A DNA stretch of 64,000 bases, from contig OY747707.1 of the NCBI GenBank assembly GCA_963556495.2, positions 1,782,001-1,846,000 on the forward strand, in the 5' to 3' direction. Each line of letters begins with the position of its first letter. Position 1 is the first letter of the stretch. The notes beneath the pieces were generated by a model. It saw nothing but the letters and a program-made list of their open reading frames with translations. It was not told the DNA's origin and searched no databases. The position numbers and the translations under genes were made by a program. Positions 1-18,880 of the stretch are shown one piece after another. Source of the stretch: Valencia hispanica (taxonomy: Eukaryota > Chordata > Actinopteri > Cyprinodontiformes > Valenciidae).

Positions 1-540
1 TACTGACTCTAGAAAACTTTTTGTCTACAGAGAAGATCCTGGTCCAATTAGTGACTACAAGGTTCCTGGGACTTTTGGCAGCAAAACAGGCCCAGATCAT
101 CATCCTTCCACTACCGTGCTTCACCGTTTGGTTCTGAGGTGTTTGTGCTGATCTTCTGCTTGGTTTCATCTTGGTTTCCTGAAGTCTTGTCCTCCATCCA
201 GATGCAGCTCTGCTAACATCAGTCCTGCCGCCATCTTGTTTTTCCTTCAACCCTTCCACGCAGCCATGCTGGTTCAGGGCCATGACCTTTGACCTTTACC
301 CTGCTACCTGACGCCTGTAGAGTCTTAGATGGAGCTCTGGGGTTTCTGCTCATTTCTCTGAGCTTCCCGCTCTGACCTTGGGCTGAACCTGCTGAGATGT
401 TCTCCTCTCTGGAGGACGATGGATTTCAGGTGGTCTGGAAATTACCTTTGACCTTTCCCAGGCTGATGGACAGCAACCGTTGCTTCTCGAGGGTCATTGC
501 TGATGTCTTCCTGTCTTGACATCGTGTTAACTGAAGTAAG
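1..540. repeat. Debris of a dispersed non-autonomous transposon in a HECW2 intron
   Basis: No exon of HECW2 or any other gene is visible in 1-1153. The first 190 bases share a phrase order (lead-in near 'gaagatcctggtcc', then 'cccagatcatcatcc', then 'ccaccgtgcttc'-like words) with 54705-54860 and 63060-63170. Bases 465-535 share 'gtcattgctgatgtctt' with 8190-8230. These look like old fragments of one MITE-like family. I could not find intact ends. A short G-run lies near 938-948. Confidence 0.35.
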
Positions 541-1153
541 CTCCGGCTTGGACGCTTTCCTCTAATTAAATTAATCAAACGCTTTGAAAGAAGTTTTTCA
601 CACATATTTTAAAAATAAAACATATCTCTACATCTACAGGTTTGTTTTCCTCAGGAATGAAAACAAGATATTTTTAAGTGGGTCGAACCAAAGGCAGAGA
701 GCTTTCAGACTCCATCCCTGATTCAGAAACTTTCAATCAGGGAACATCTCTAACAGACCTTCACAGCATTAGTATTATCGAATATAGAAACACAAATAAC
801 GGTTATTGTCCTGTTATGTTCAGTGAATTCCTGTTAAAACTGCTCCATAATGAGCTCAGATCTTCATGCATTTAGCAGAGATCACTTTAATACACATTAG
901 AAGGGTTCTGGCCCGTAGCCCGGGAGCCGGGAGCCGGGGGGGGGGGGGAACCGGCATTCGGCCATGACTCAGTGTCAGCCTCTTTTAATGGAAGAATCGA
1001 CCGAGATGCTCCAAACTGCTCCGTCCATTAAACATTAAACAGCAGAGCCCGTTCAAAAAGTCACTGCAGGAGGAGGAGAGTGGCCATTTTTTTTGTTTGT
1101 TTTTTTTGTTTGTTTATCTGAGTCATGCACCATCATCACCTCTCTGCCCTCAG

Positions 1154-7294
<6,141 letters not shown>

Positions 7295-7770
7295 CCTCAA
7301 CTCTGGACGTTTTCTCGACAAAGAGAAGCAGAGAAGACGAAACGAACATCCTCAGTGGACAGCCGAGCTCCCCGTGGATAAAACCCGCTGTTTCTTTTTG
7401 TCCAGCTTCGTCGTCGCTCGGCCTCTCTCACATTTTTGATGAGACTTGGAGGAGGGCGGATGGAGTCGGAAGGACCCTTCGAGAGGTTGTAAAGTTTCCT
7501 GTTTTCATGTGAACCTGTCGTCACTGAGCCACATGTGTGCTTTATCTCATCCAGCCTGCACCGAGCAGACGGCTGCTGACAAAACCTCCAACCTTCCCTT
7601 TCCCCCTACCTGGACCTCCAAACTGTGTTCGTCCTGCCGGAGCCTAACACCTGTTACCTGTTGCCACAAACTGGATTTCTCACAGGTTTTTTAAATTTTT
7701 TTATCAGGGTTGGGAGAGGCGGTCCTGGATTGATCCGAACCGTTACAGCAGCAGCAGCAGCAGCAGCAGC

Positions 7771-7819
7771 CCGGTACTTTCCACACCTTTCTGAATCAGA
7801 AGGGTGTGGAAAGTACCGG
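7771..7819. repeat. 24-bp inverted repeat (hairpin) with 1-nt spacer in the HECW2 3' UTR
   Basis: The left arm 7771-7794 begins CCGGTACTTTCCACACC. The right arm 7796-7819 ends GGTGTGGAAAGTACCGG. There is one mismatch in 24 pairs and one unpaired base between arms. It directly follows a (CAG)8 tract (7746-7769). Confidence 0.85.
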
Positions 7820-8489
7820 ATGAGATCACCTCCCATGCAGAGAAAGTAATGAATGTACCAAATGTGTGACTGGATGTTTGAGTCCAGATCTGCTCTGTTG
7901 TGAACAGCAGGAGTAGTACAGCTGGAGTTGGACGGACCAGAGAAGAGGAGGTATGAGAAGGTTTTCGTGTTTTTAAACGACGATAATTAATAATCAGCTG
8001 GTCCTTTTCAGGGCTTTGCATGAGGTCAGGATGTCCCAGTCAAGTTTTCCCGACGTTGGTTCTGGTCATTTGGGTTCTGCTCGGCTCTCTGAAGGTTCAC
8101 ATACAGATCAGCTGCTGGGTTTGGGATTCAGGGTCTGTTGATGACCCAGTTTGGACCCTCTGTGACCTTCCCCAGCTGCTTCTCTGAGGTCATTGCTGAT
8201 GTCTTTCCATCTTGGCGTGGTGTTGACACACACTTGGTCGCCGTAGGTTCTCACACAGAGACCAGCTCTTTGGTTTCGTGCTCTGGTTCTGAACTCCGGG
8301 TTAGCAAAAGGGATTTATGTGGTTCTAAGCTCCGATGAGGAGCCAGCTGTGTTTTCCTGATCTGGGGAACCTTGGGCATGAAACAGGGTGTACTTTCTTT
8401 TTGATCGTGCAGGAAAGCAGCCATTATTCCAGTACCTCTGAGGTTTTCTTGTGTCCAACATGGCGGCGGTGGGAAAAGGACCCACGAAT

Positions 8490-8945
8490 TGTTCTCAAGT
8501 AAGAGTAGCACTACTTCAACATGTTTTTACTCAAGTAGAAGTAAAAAGTAGCCGTCCTAGAAACGCTACTTGAGATCATCTGAGTTAATATTTTTAAAAG
8601 GACGTCATCAGACAGACAAAAATATAAAGTTATGGTCAAATTCTGCTGTTTTATGAAATGAAAAAGAATCATGAGGAACAAATAATATGACCAAATCAAG
8701 AAACACTTTTATAAGTCAAAATGTCACAACGAGCTCAACAGACCAAAGTTAGTGTAGAAACAGGTTTTCTCCTTTAGTGAACTGAAGGTTAGTTCTCTCT
8801 TCATTCGGTGAATTTATATTATTAGTCAAGTAAAAATAAAAAGTACGGTGCAGTAAAGCTACTCTTAAAAGTGCATTACTTTTCTCCCCAAAAAAGTTAC
8901 TCAAGTAAAGTAAAAGATGAATCTTCTTTCTGCTACTTTTTATTC
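8490..8945. mobile_element. MITE-like element with TACTCAAGTA-rich ends
   Basis: The left part carries 'tactcaagtagaagtaaaaa' and the right part 'gttactcaagtaaagtaaaa', separated by A/T-rich sequence. Imperfect inverted and direct copies of ACTTGAGTA occur at both ends. This word pattern is common in dispersed fish MITEs, but I cannot define exact termini. It sits in the presumed HECW2 3' UTR. Confidence 0.5.
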
Positions 8946-9835
8946 CGGCTCCATTGATTTGACAGCTTGTTTGTTGTTTATCAGTTTTACTTTACTTTTG
9001 AATGAAATGAATAAATAACTGTAGAAAGTTACAACCCACCTCTGCCAACAGGGACACATGACAGCACAACGGGGGCTTTTGGTTTTCATATCTGCCCGTT
9101 TCCACCCAGGGAGCATGTTAGAGTCCAGGTTCTGTGTGCAGGAACCACAGGAACCGAGGCAGTCTCCCCCCCCCCCCTCCGTCCCATCCCAGTCCTCCCA
9201 GCCCAATAATGCATGCAGGATCTGTCGGGTCGCTGGCTCTGTGAGCTCCGCCAGGCAGAAACCACTAGGTGGCGTTGTGTTATAGCTCGATATTGCATGC
9301 TGAACTAGTGCAACACACCGTCCTTGCTAGCTTTTGTGCATGAGGATTCTTGCTGTTCATTCAGATCTCTGGGTGAGGGAGCTGGTGAAGACGCGTCACG
9401 TTGGTTGTGGCGCCGGCAGGAAGCATGCGGCCTTATATGCTCCCCTGCCACGCTGTATGTGGGCAGCATGTATCTTAGTAAGGAGCTGATTGAGTGGAAG
9501 GAAAACCTGTACAGAACAGTCCCGGTCGTGTCTCTGTGTTTTAAACGTTCGTCCTGTTGCGTGTCAGAAATCTATGTTTTGCACCGATTGTACCAAAGGT
9601 TTGGGGCTTGCGACGTGGGCCGTGTTCTGTGCTCCGGTCCGACCGACACATCACACCTCTGGATTCATGAAGTCTGTGCATGAGAAGCTTCACGCCGGCC
9701 ACCTAAAGGTGGCAGCACCGCCTCTGGCTCTTACAGAACATTTCTAACTGGACCCGGATCCACTTTTCAGAACTCCACTCTATGCAAGGCTCCTTCCTTC
9801 CTGTATGTTTGTCTCCATATCACCTCAATGATTGT

Positions 9836-9841
9836 AATAAA
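9836..9841 (+). promoter_or_regulatory. hecw2: Polyadenylation signal AATAAA, probable end of HECW2
   Basis: A canonical hexamer lies 2.5 kb after the HECW2 stop. A T-rich stretch (9880-9920) follows within 50 bases, as a downstream element would. Confidence 0.5.
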
Positions 9842-9860
9842 AGAGAACCGATGGAACACT

Positions 9861-10249
9861 TTGATAAATCACATGTGGTCTCTTATTTATTATATTCTTT
9901 CTATTATGTTTCTTTTTAATATCAATCAAAGAAAATTCCTCAATGAATACACAGAATAAAAGTCTCCACCTGGATTTAACTGAATTTCAGCTGGCAACAA
10001 GTTATTTAGTTTTTAGTTGTAGAATTGCGCTGCTCTGGGTGGCTGCATGTTGGAGTGGCTCTGTTGGCTACATATTAAGTTTTGGTTTTTTGTACATTGG
10101 TTCCTCTTTTTTCTTGAGGAACATTACATTTTTTTGACCTGTATACTTTCTAGTTTTTTGATGTTGTGAAGCTGGAAGGATTTTTGCTGTCAATTTTTCA
10201 CTTTTTGACAACTTGTTATGATGCGTAACCATGGCAACAATGTGCTTCA
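9861..10249. other. Intergenic, nothing recognised
   Basis: A/T-rich sequence between the presumed HECW2 end and a LINE remnant. Short open frames are present without family signatures. Confidence 0.4.
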
Positions 10250-12805
10250 CAGCCGGGAGCAGCTGATTAACATCGCAAAAGCTGAAATAATACCTCAACT
10301 GAAGCTACAAATTGCTGATGAGTTGAGAAGGAGACGTGGATGCAGAGCAGGAGCGAAAAGGAGACAGAGAAAGAGGAAGTTCAAGCCATCTCTTCCATCG
10401 ATCATAATGGGCAACGTAGGATAACAAGATGGATGAACTCCAAGCCCTTACAAGGATTCTGCCAGAGTACCGTGAATGCAGTGTTATGTGTTTTACTGAG
10501 ACGTAGCTGTAGGATCGTATCCCCGACTCCAACGTCTGTCTGCCAGGCTTCCTGACTGTACGAGCAGACAGAGATCTGAAGACGAGCAGGAAAAGGAAAG
10601 GAGGTGGAGTAGCAGTGCTTGTCAACAACAGATGGTGTCATCCAGGACATGTTACTGTGAAGTGTCGTCTCTGCAGCCCAGATATCGAACTCTTGGCAGT
10701 AAGTTTTCGTCCATATTATTTACCAAGAGAGTTCACCAGTGAGAGTTCACCAAGCACATGGAGAGGATATCAATGCCATGACTGAGTGTGTGACTGACGA
10801 TTTAAACTTCTGTGTGGACAACATCATCCCCACCAGAACAGTGAGATGCTTCCCTAATAACAAACCCTGGATCACCAGTGACCTGAAGGAACTGCTAAAC
10901 AAGAACAAAAGAGCCTTCAGGGAGGGAGACAGGGAATTACTGAGGAGTATACAGAAGCAACTTAAGGTCAAGATCAGAGACAGCAAGGAGGCACACAGGA
11001 AGAAGGTGGAGAACAAACTACAGAGGAACAATATCAGAGATGTCTGGTCAGGAATGAGAAACATCACAGGTTTTAAGGACAGGAAGGATTGGCTAGATGG
11101 AAGTCTGGACAGAGCCAATGAACTGAACACATTCTTCAACAGGTTCAGTTCAGGAACTAGCTCAGCATCCTCCTCTCCTGTTCCCAGCCAAACAGACATC
11201 CCACTCTCCTCTGATCAACAGCTTTCCTGTTACACCTCGGATGTTTTATCCTTCACCTCAGCCATGGACCCTTCTGATTCCACAAGTTTGACTTCAACCA
11301 AGTCAGGAAATGCTGCTACCCCCTTTGCCTCCCCCTCCCACTTGTCTGTCTCCAAAAGTCAGGTGAAGAGGCAGCTGGAGAAACTGAACCGGAACAAGGC
11401 TGCAGGTCCAGATGGTGTCAGCCCCAGAGTCCTGAAGGCCTGTGCAGAGCAGCTCTGTGGGATTCTGCAGCACCTCTTCAACCTTAGCCTAACTCAGGAG
11501 AAGGTTCCAGTGTTGTGGAAGACAATCCTGCCTTGTTCCAGTACCCAAAGAGAACTCACCCATCAGTCATCAATGACTATAGACCCGTTGCCCTGACATC
11601 CCACATCATGAAGGTCCTGGAGAGACTCCTGTTGGCACCGCTGAGTAAGCAAACAAGAACGTATCAGGACCCACTGCAGTTTGCTTATCGCTGTGGAGTT
11701 GGAGTTGAAGATGCCATCATCCACCTGCTTCAACCAACCCACTGTCATCTGGACAAAGCAGGCAGCACTGTGAGGATCATGTTCTTTGATTTCTCTAGTG
11801 CATTTAACACAATTCAGCCTGATTTGCTTTGTCAGAAACTCCTGAAGACACAGGTGGAGCCCTCAACAATCGCCTAGATCAACGACTACCTGACCAACAG
11901 ACCACAATTTGAGAGACTGAAGGATTGTGGGTCAAACCAGGTGGTCAGCAGCACAGGAGCACCACAGGGGACCGTACTCTCACCATTCCTTTTCACTCTG
12001 TACACCTCAGACTTCCAGTACAAATCAGAGACCTGTCATCTGCAGAAATACTCAGATGTATCAGAGATGGACAAGAAGCTGAATACAGAGAGCTGGTGGA
12101 CCGCTTTGTGACATGGTGTGGAAACAATCGTCTCACCTTGAATGTGAACAAAACAAAGGAGATGATTGTAGATTTCAGAAGAAACAGGGATAAGTCAAAA
12201 TCTGTTTCCATCATGGGAGAAGAAGTGGAGGTGGTTGAGGGGTATAAATACCTCAGAGTTCACCTTGACAACAGACTGGACTGGAGACTGAACAGTGAAG
12301 CCGTCTACAAGAAGGAACAGAGCAGACTGGACTTCTGGAGGAAGCTTAGGTCCTTCAAGGTTTGCAGCAGGATGCAGCAGATCTTCTACAAGTCTGTTGT
12401 GGAGAGTGTAATCTCTACAGCCGTCATCTGTTGGGGTAGCAGCATCAGAGCCAGGGACTTAAAAAGGCTCAACAACCTCATAAAGAAGGTTCTGGTTCTG
12501 TTCTGGTTCTGTTCTGGGGACGACTGTGGAACATCTGGAGATGATGATGCAAAGAAGGATTCTTCATAAAACCAAAAATATGATGGACAACCCTGAGCAT
12601 CCTCTTCATGAGACAGTCATACAACAACAGAGCGTCTTCAGTCGGAGGCTTCTTCAGTTTCGCTGCAACACAGACCGCTACAGGAAATCCTTCCTGCCCA
12701 CAGCCATCATCATCTACAACAACTCCTTAAAGAATTAATTATATGAGCTACAAAAACACTTAATTTCCCTCTGGGATCAATAAAGTATTTTTGAATTTGA
12801 ATTGG
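10250..12805 (+). mobile_element. Decayed CR1/Rex1-like LINE with reverse transcriptase
   Basis: A 5' part (about 10460-10735) resembles the endonuclease (SVMCFTET, then GGGVAVLVNN). An internal deletion follows. The next parts are the linker frame 10739-11596 (KAAGPDGVSPRVLKACAEQL), the finger/palm NDYRPVALTSHIMKVLERLL, FDFSSAFNTIQP near 11790-11820 and GAPQGTVLSPFLF near 11957-11995. The usual YADD box is degenerate (KYSDVS). The C-terminal part includes VTWCGNNRLTLNVNKTKEM and a final block to 12738. Frames change near 11530, 12060 and 12500, and a TAG lies at 11875-11877. The element ends with 'ctgggatcaataaagtattt' and ATTGAATT repeats. Coding capacity is lost. Confidence 0.85.
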
Positions 12806-12839
12806 ATTGAATTAACCCCAAATGGTGCAATGATTTGCT

Positions 12840-14540
12840 TCTCATTTCATAAACAACCATGTTGAGAGACACATCTGGTGGTCCTGGAAAAGATGTTAGT
12901 GTGTTTGAGAAAAGGTCAAATCATTGGCATTCATCAAGCAGAGAAAACATCGAAGGAGATTGCAGAAACTACTAAAATTGGGTTAAGAACTGTCCAACGC
13001 ATTATTACCATACCAATATCTATTTATAAGGCACATTTAAAAAACAGCTTGAGAGCCGACCAAGGTGCTATAAAATAGCAATAGAATAAATTAGAAATGA
13101 AAAAAAAACATAAGAAACAGATAAAATCACACAATATAAAACAAAACATAGGAAAATTATCTAGAAAGATAGGCTAAGGAATAAAAGTAGGTGTTTCAAC
13201 AAGTTTTAAGAATAATAAGAGAAGGAGACGGATGTAATAAAAAGTGGAAGGATAGTGGGGATACATCGTCTTCGAGGAAGAAATGTAAAAATCCTGAATG
13301 ATCGACGATCGGTTAAACGTTTGGTGAAATCAAATGGAAGAAAAACAACAGTAGTGAAATAGTGAAAGTAAGAGCATTTCCACACACACAATGCGAAGGA
13401 AACTCAAGGATTGTGGCTCAGCCGTAACAAAACCACTAATCAGTGAGGCAAACCGGGAAACAGCGGTTTCAATTTGCTAGGGAGCAGTGGCTGTTCTAGA
13501 CCAAATTCGCCAGGGGGGCCAGGGTGGGGCCAGGGTGGGGCCAGGGTGGGGCCGGTCTTTATTCATGGGGGCACAAAACAAAAAACAAACAAACTAAAGA
13601 CAAGGCAATATTTCACCTTTTAATTTATTGAGTGTGCCAGAGAGCCATATACGGTTCCAAAGTTGCGGGTTGCAGACCCCTGATCGAGCAGATGAAAACA
13701 GCGATCCTGTCTCAATACGGCAACTTAATTTTTTAATGCATTGATGAAAAACGTTTTATTTTTATTTTTTTTCATTCAAAAATTATAAAAATAAACACAA
13801 GCAAAATAAGTATACATAAACATATTGAAAAAAACACATTCTAATGAAAAGGAGCAGATAGATGAAAAAATCTAATAATTTCTGCCCCTTTTTCACGAAA
13901 TAAAATTATCTGTCAAACATACAATATTATAAACTCAGTCACTTTATAAATTTCAAATATAATCATCGACCTTTTAATTTACCTTTTCATAATTACTTAA
14001 TACTTAATAAAATTAAAACTGTAAAGGTAAAAAATGTAATTGTTCCAAGGTACCGATTAGCTATGATTTTTCTTCCAGTGCATTTCATGATAAGACGCTA
14101 ATTTAGTATTATCTCATCATTACAAGAGCCAAGACCTGTTCTACAGGGGCACTGGCCCCCTGTTGGCCGCTGTCTAAAACCGCCCATGCTAGGGAGAATA
14201 AAGATTGGACTGTGGAGCAATGGAAGAAGGTCATGTGGTCTGATGAGTCCAGATTTACCCGGTTCCAGAGTGATGGGGGCATTGGGGTAAAACGACAGGC
14301 AGATGAAGTGGTGCAGCCATGCTGGAGAAGCCTTTGTGCCGCGGTCAGACTCGACCATCATCAGTGCAAGATGTTGGTGAAAAATGAATACAACACTGGA
14401 TGGAAATAGATCGTGTGACATTGCAGAAGCTTATGGGAACAATGCCACAGAGAATGCGTGCCGTGATCACAGCTGAAGGCGGTCCGACGAAACATTGGAG
14501 CGTGACCTTTCTTTCTTTAGCCAGGCAGTGTAAAAAAAGC
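12840..14540 (+). mobile_element. Broken Tc1/mariner-like transposon
   Basis: At 12880-13010 a frame gives EIAETTKIGLRTVQRIITI, the helix-turn-helix (paired-like) part of Tc1 transposases. At about 13240-13440 a second stretch gives GDTSSSRKK and then CEGNSRIVAQP. At about 14199-14290 the sequence gives DWTVEQWKKVMWSDESRFT, the second catalytic block ending in the DES aspartate. At 14415-14520 it gives the near-C-terminal LQKLMGTMPQRMRAVITA. About 0.6 kb of unrelated A/T-rich sequence separates blocks two and three. Several frames and stops show it is dead. Confidence 0.8.
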
Positions 14541-14738
14541 TACTTTCAACTTATGATTTAATTTATTAAGTGAAATAAAAACACGACCCACTCTTCTCTG
14601 CAGGACTGTTGGGTTCTTACAGCATGAACGGCCTGTTGAAGGTTAGAATCATGACCTCTGACCCTAACGGAGGCAGTGAGGCCTGCAGACATTGGTTCTG
14701 TGTTGTTCTGGGGCCTCCTGGAGTCATTTGCTGTAAAG

Positions 14739-14930
14739 CAGGGGTGTCCAGCTCCAGGCCTCCAGGACCGGAGTCTCTGCTCCAGTACATCCGATGCAAA
14801 CGGTCCGACCACCTCCTCAGCGGGGGAAAGTTCTGCAGAGGTTCTGCCAACGGGCCACCATTAGATTCAGGTGTGTGGAACCAGGGAAGGAAGTGAAACA
14901 TGCAGGACACCAGCCCTGGAGGACACCCTG
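14739..14930. mobile_element. hAT-type MITE with 8-bp target duplication
   Basis: The 192-bp element starts CAGGGGTGTCC and ends GGACACCCTG (inverted, one base shorter). The eight bases before it are CTGTAAAG and the eight after are CTGTAAAC, matching at seven of eight. CAG...CTG termini and an 8-bp duplication are hAT features. There is no coding sequence. Confidence 0.8.
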
Positions 14931-15489
14931 CTGTAAACCTGACGCTCAGTTATGCAGCAAGACAAAGGTTTGAAATGCACCTTTAAATGGCTTAAGAAAG
15001 CAAAATGGACTTTTTAAGTGGCCTAGTCAAAGTTTGGACTTAAATCTGATTAATAAGCTGTGTTATGACCTGAAAAAGAGCGTTCCAGCTGGAAAAGCTT
15101 CCAGTGTGGCTGAATTCGAACAATCCTGTGGGTCCAAATTCCTCCACCGTGATGAAAAACACTCATTTCTGTGTTTACTCAGTTTATGTTTTTATCCTAT
15201 ATAATTTTGTTGATGATCTTAAACATTTAAATGTGACAGAAAAGCGAAGGCAGCAGATCACCACTGTTTTTTCTAAATCAAGATCCAAACCTTTCTCATC
15301 AGCTTGTTCACGTCCGCTTCTTTATTTAATCGACACGAGGAAAAACGAACAAAGTGAAAGCTGAATTCTAACCTCTGGGGTCAAAGGTTGAGGGTTTGAC
15401 TCCAGCTGCTGCTGCAAAAAAAAAAAATCTTCCTTCTGCTACAGTGGAAAAATACAGGAAACAACCTGTGAGGTCATAAAAACACACCG

Positions 15490-15765
15490 AAGAAGTGCTG
15501 AGTCACCGGTTGCTATGGTAGCGGCCCACAGCACCACTCCTCAAACGGTCGTTGTTTGTCAACCTGCAGTGTGCACCACCTTTTCTTGTCAGTCACATAA
15601 AGTGCTTCATGCACACAACAGCTTGGGATGACAGCCTTGCCCAAAGGCAACACTGATAAGCAGGAATCAAACCCACAACCTCCTGACCAACAGCCGTCCA
15701 CTCTAGAACCGCAGGCTGCAGAACCTTCTGGTGTCCACTGGAAGTTTTCATGGCTCAACGGCATT
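15490..15765. repeat. SINE-like dispersed repeat
   Basis: The phrases 'ttgcccaaaggcaacactga' and 'ggaatcaaacccacaacctc' resemble 'cttgcccaggggcacattga' and 'ggaatcaaacctacaaccct' at 37830-37890, in the same order and spacing. The second phrase is like a tRNA-type B box. It lies immediately left of the 13-bp minisatellite. Family not assigned. Confidence 0.45.
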
Positions 15766-15781
15766 TCTGCAGATCTGACGG

Positions 15782-18570
15782 GTAGAACCTTCAGTTAGAA
15801 CCTTTAAGTAGAACCCTTCAATTAGAACCTCAAAGTAGAACCTTCAATTAGAACCTCAAAGTAGAACCTTCAGTTAGAACCGTAAAGTAGAACCTTCAGT
15901 TAGAACCGTAAAGCAGAACCTTCAGTTAGAACCGTAAAGTAGAACCTTCAGTTAGAACCCTAAAGTAGAACCTTCAGTTAAAACTGTAAAGTAGAATCTT
16001 CAGTTAGAACCTTTAAGTAGAACCTTCAGTTAAAACCGTAAAGTAGAACCTTCAGTTAGAACCCTAAAGTAGAACCTTCAGTTAAAACCGTAAAGCAGAA
16101 CCTTCAGTTAGAACCGTAAAGCAGAACCTTCAGTTAGAACCGTAAAGTAGAACCTTCAGTTAGAACCGTAAAGCAGAACCTTCAGTTAGAACCGTAAAGC
16201 AGAACCTTCAGTTAGAACCGTAAAGCAGAACCTTCAGTTAGAACCTTTAAGTAGAACTTTCAGTTAGAACCGTAAAGCAGAACCTTCAGTTAGAACCGTA
16301 AAGTAGAACCTTCAGTTAGAACTGTAAAGTAGAACCTTCAGTTAGAACCTTTAAGTAGAACCTTCAGTTAGAACTGTAAAGCAGAACCTTCAGTTAGAAC
16401 CTTTAAGTAGAACCTTCAGTTAGAACCGTAAAGTAGAACCTTCAGTTAGAACCCTAAAGTAGAACCTTCAATTAAAACCGTAAAGCAGAACCTTCAGTTA
16501 GAACCGTAAAGCAGAACCTTCAGTTAGAACCGTAAAGTAGAACCTTCAGTTAGAACCGTAAAGCAGAACCTTCAGTTAGAACCAAAAAGCAGAACCTTCA
16601 GTTAGAACCTTTAAGTAGAACTTTCAGTTAGAACCGTAAAGCAGAACCTTCAGTTAGAACCGTAAAGTAGAACCTTCAGTTAGAACTGTAAAGTAGAACC
16701 TTCAGTTAGAACCTTTAAGTAGAACCTTCAGTTAGAACTGTAAAGCAGAACCTTCAGTTAGAACCTTTAAGTAGAACCTTCAGTTAGAACCGTAAAGCAG
16801 AACCTTCAGTTAGAACCGTAAAGCAGAACCTTCAGTTAGAACCTTTAAGTAGAACCTTCAGTTAGAACCGTAAAGTAGAACTTTCAGTTAAAACCGTAAA
16901 GTAGAACCTTCAGTTAGAACCCTAAAGCAGAACCTTCAGTTAGAACCGTAAAGCAGAACCTTCAGTTAGAACCGTAAAGCAGAACCTTCAGTTAGAACCC
17001 TAAAGCAGAACCTTCAGTTAGAACCGTAAAGCAGAACCTTCAGTTAGAACCGTAAAGTAGAACCTTCAGTTAGAACCCTAAAGTAGAACCTTCAGTTAAA
17101 ACTGTAAAGTAGAATCTTCAGTTAGAACCTTTAAGTAGAACCTTCAGTTAAAACCGTAAAGTAGAACCTTCAGTTAGAACCCTAAAGTAGAACCTTCAGT
17201 TAAAACCGTAAAGCAGAACCTTCAGTTAGAACCGTAAAGCAGAACCTTCAGTTAGAACCGTAAAGTAGAACCTTCAGTTAGAACCGTAAAGCAGAACCTT
17301 CAGTTAGAACCGTAAAGCAGAACCTTCAGTTAGAACCGTAAAGCAGAACCTTCAGTTAGAACCCTAAAGCAGAACCTTTAGTTAGAACCGTAAAGTAGAA
17401 CCTTCAGTTAGAACCGTAAAGTAGAACCTTCAGTTAGAACCTTCAGTTAGAACCTTCAGTAGAACCTTCAGTTAGAACCTTCAGTTAGAACCTTCAGTTA
17501 GAACCTTCAGTAGAACCTTCAGTTAGAACCTTCAGTTAGAACCGTAAAGTAGAACCTTCAGTTAGAACCTTCAGTAGGAACCTTCAGTAGAACCTTCAGT
17601 AAGAACCTTCAGTTAGAACCTTGAGTAGGAACCTTCAGTAGAACCTTTAATAAGAACCTTCAGTAGAACCTTGAGTAGGAACCTTCAGTTAGAACCGTAA
17701 AGTAGAACCTTCAGTAGAACCTTCAGTAAGAACCTTGAGTAGGAACCTTCAGTAGAACCTTTAATAAGAACCTTCAGTAGAACCTTGAGTAGGAACCTTC
17801 AGTAGAACCTTTAATAAGAACCTTCAGTAGAACCTTGAGTAGGAACCTTCAGTTAGAACCGTAAAGTAGAACCTTCAGTAGAACCTTCAGTTAGAACCTT
17901 CAGTTAGAACCTTCAGTAGAACCTTCAGTTAGAACCTTCAGTTAGAACCTTCAGTTAGAACCTTCAGTTAGAACCGTAAAGTAGAACCTTCAGTAGAACC
18001 TTCAGTTAGAACCTTCAGTTAGAACCGTAAAGTAGAACCTTCAGTAGAACCTTCAGTTAGAACCTTCAGTAGAACCTTCAGTTAGAACCTTCAGTTAGAA
18101 CCGTAAAGTAGAACCTTCAGTAGAACCTTCAGTAGAACCTTCAGTAGAACCGTAAAGTAGAACCTTCAGTAGAACCGTAAAGTAGAACCTTCAGTTAGAA
18201 CCTTCAGTTAGAACCTTCAGTAGAACCTTCAGTTAGAACCTTCAGTAGAACCTTCAGTAGAACCTTCAGTTAGAACCTTCAGTTAGAACCGTAAAGTAGA
18301 ACCTTCAGTTAGAACCGTAAAGCAGAACCTTCAGTAGAACCTTCAGTAGAACCTTCAGTTAGAACCTTCAGTAGAACCTTCAGTAGAACCTTCAGTTAGA
18401 ACCGTAAAGTAGAACCTTCAGTAGAACCTTCAGTTAGAACCTTCAGTTAGAACCTTCAGTTAGAACCTCCAGTAGAACCTTCAGTTAGAACCTTCAGTTA
18501 GAACCTTCAGTTAGAACCGTAAAGTAGAACCTTCAGTAGAACCTTCAGTTAGAACCTTCAGTTAGAACCT
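15782..18570 (+). repeat. 2.8-kb minisatellite of 13-bp AGAACC units
   Basis: Tandem units of the form AGAACCTTCAGTT and AGAACCGTAAAGT (or C) run without a break for about 214 copies. From 15782 to about 17430 the two types mainly alternate, giving a 26-bp dimer, with AGAACCTTTAAGT and AGAACCCTAAAGT variants. From about 17430 to the end the CTTCAGT type dominates, and 12-bp (AGAACCTTCAGT) and 13-bp units mix. It ends about 0.67 kb upstream of the STK17B start codon. Confidence 0.98.
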
Positions 18571-18880
18571 GGCCCCGGAGAGCTCAAAAGTCCCTCAAAG
18601 AGACACAGTGCCTTTAAAATATCTACAAACTATCAACAGGGAAATGAAACCAAAACGTTTTTTCACCAAAGTAGCTCCTCCTTTAATTGTTGGCTGACTC
18701 CTCCCACAGTGTTGGACGTACCAGCAGCAATATAGAGTATTTGCATTATAATGAATATTTGTACAAATCTGAATTTTCGGCTCTTTTTGTCCCAGATCAG
18801 CCACATAATTCGGCTCCTGAGACAGAGACGGAATTCCCATGGCTGTTCAAACTGTTGGAAGTTTTCTCCAAACACGCCAG

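Larger units (their letters stand above)
7295..9860 (+). other. hecw2: HECW2 3' untranslated region (inferred)
   Basis: The region runs from the stop codon to just past the first good AATAAA at 9836-9841. It has no splice-consistent coding frame. It carries a (CAG)8 tract at 7746-7769, a near-perfect 24-bp hairpin at 7771-7819, transposon debris near 8040-8360 and a MITE at 8490-8945. The extent is inferred from the polyadenylation signal only. Confidence 0.5.

Noticed and set aside
15782..18570. Regular direct repeats that could suggest a CRISPR-like array
   Set aside because: Units are contiguous 12-13-bp tandem copies without unique spacers, in a vertebrate genome. It is a minisatellite.
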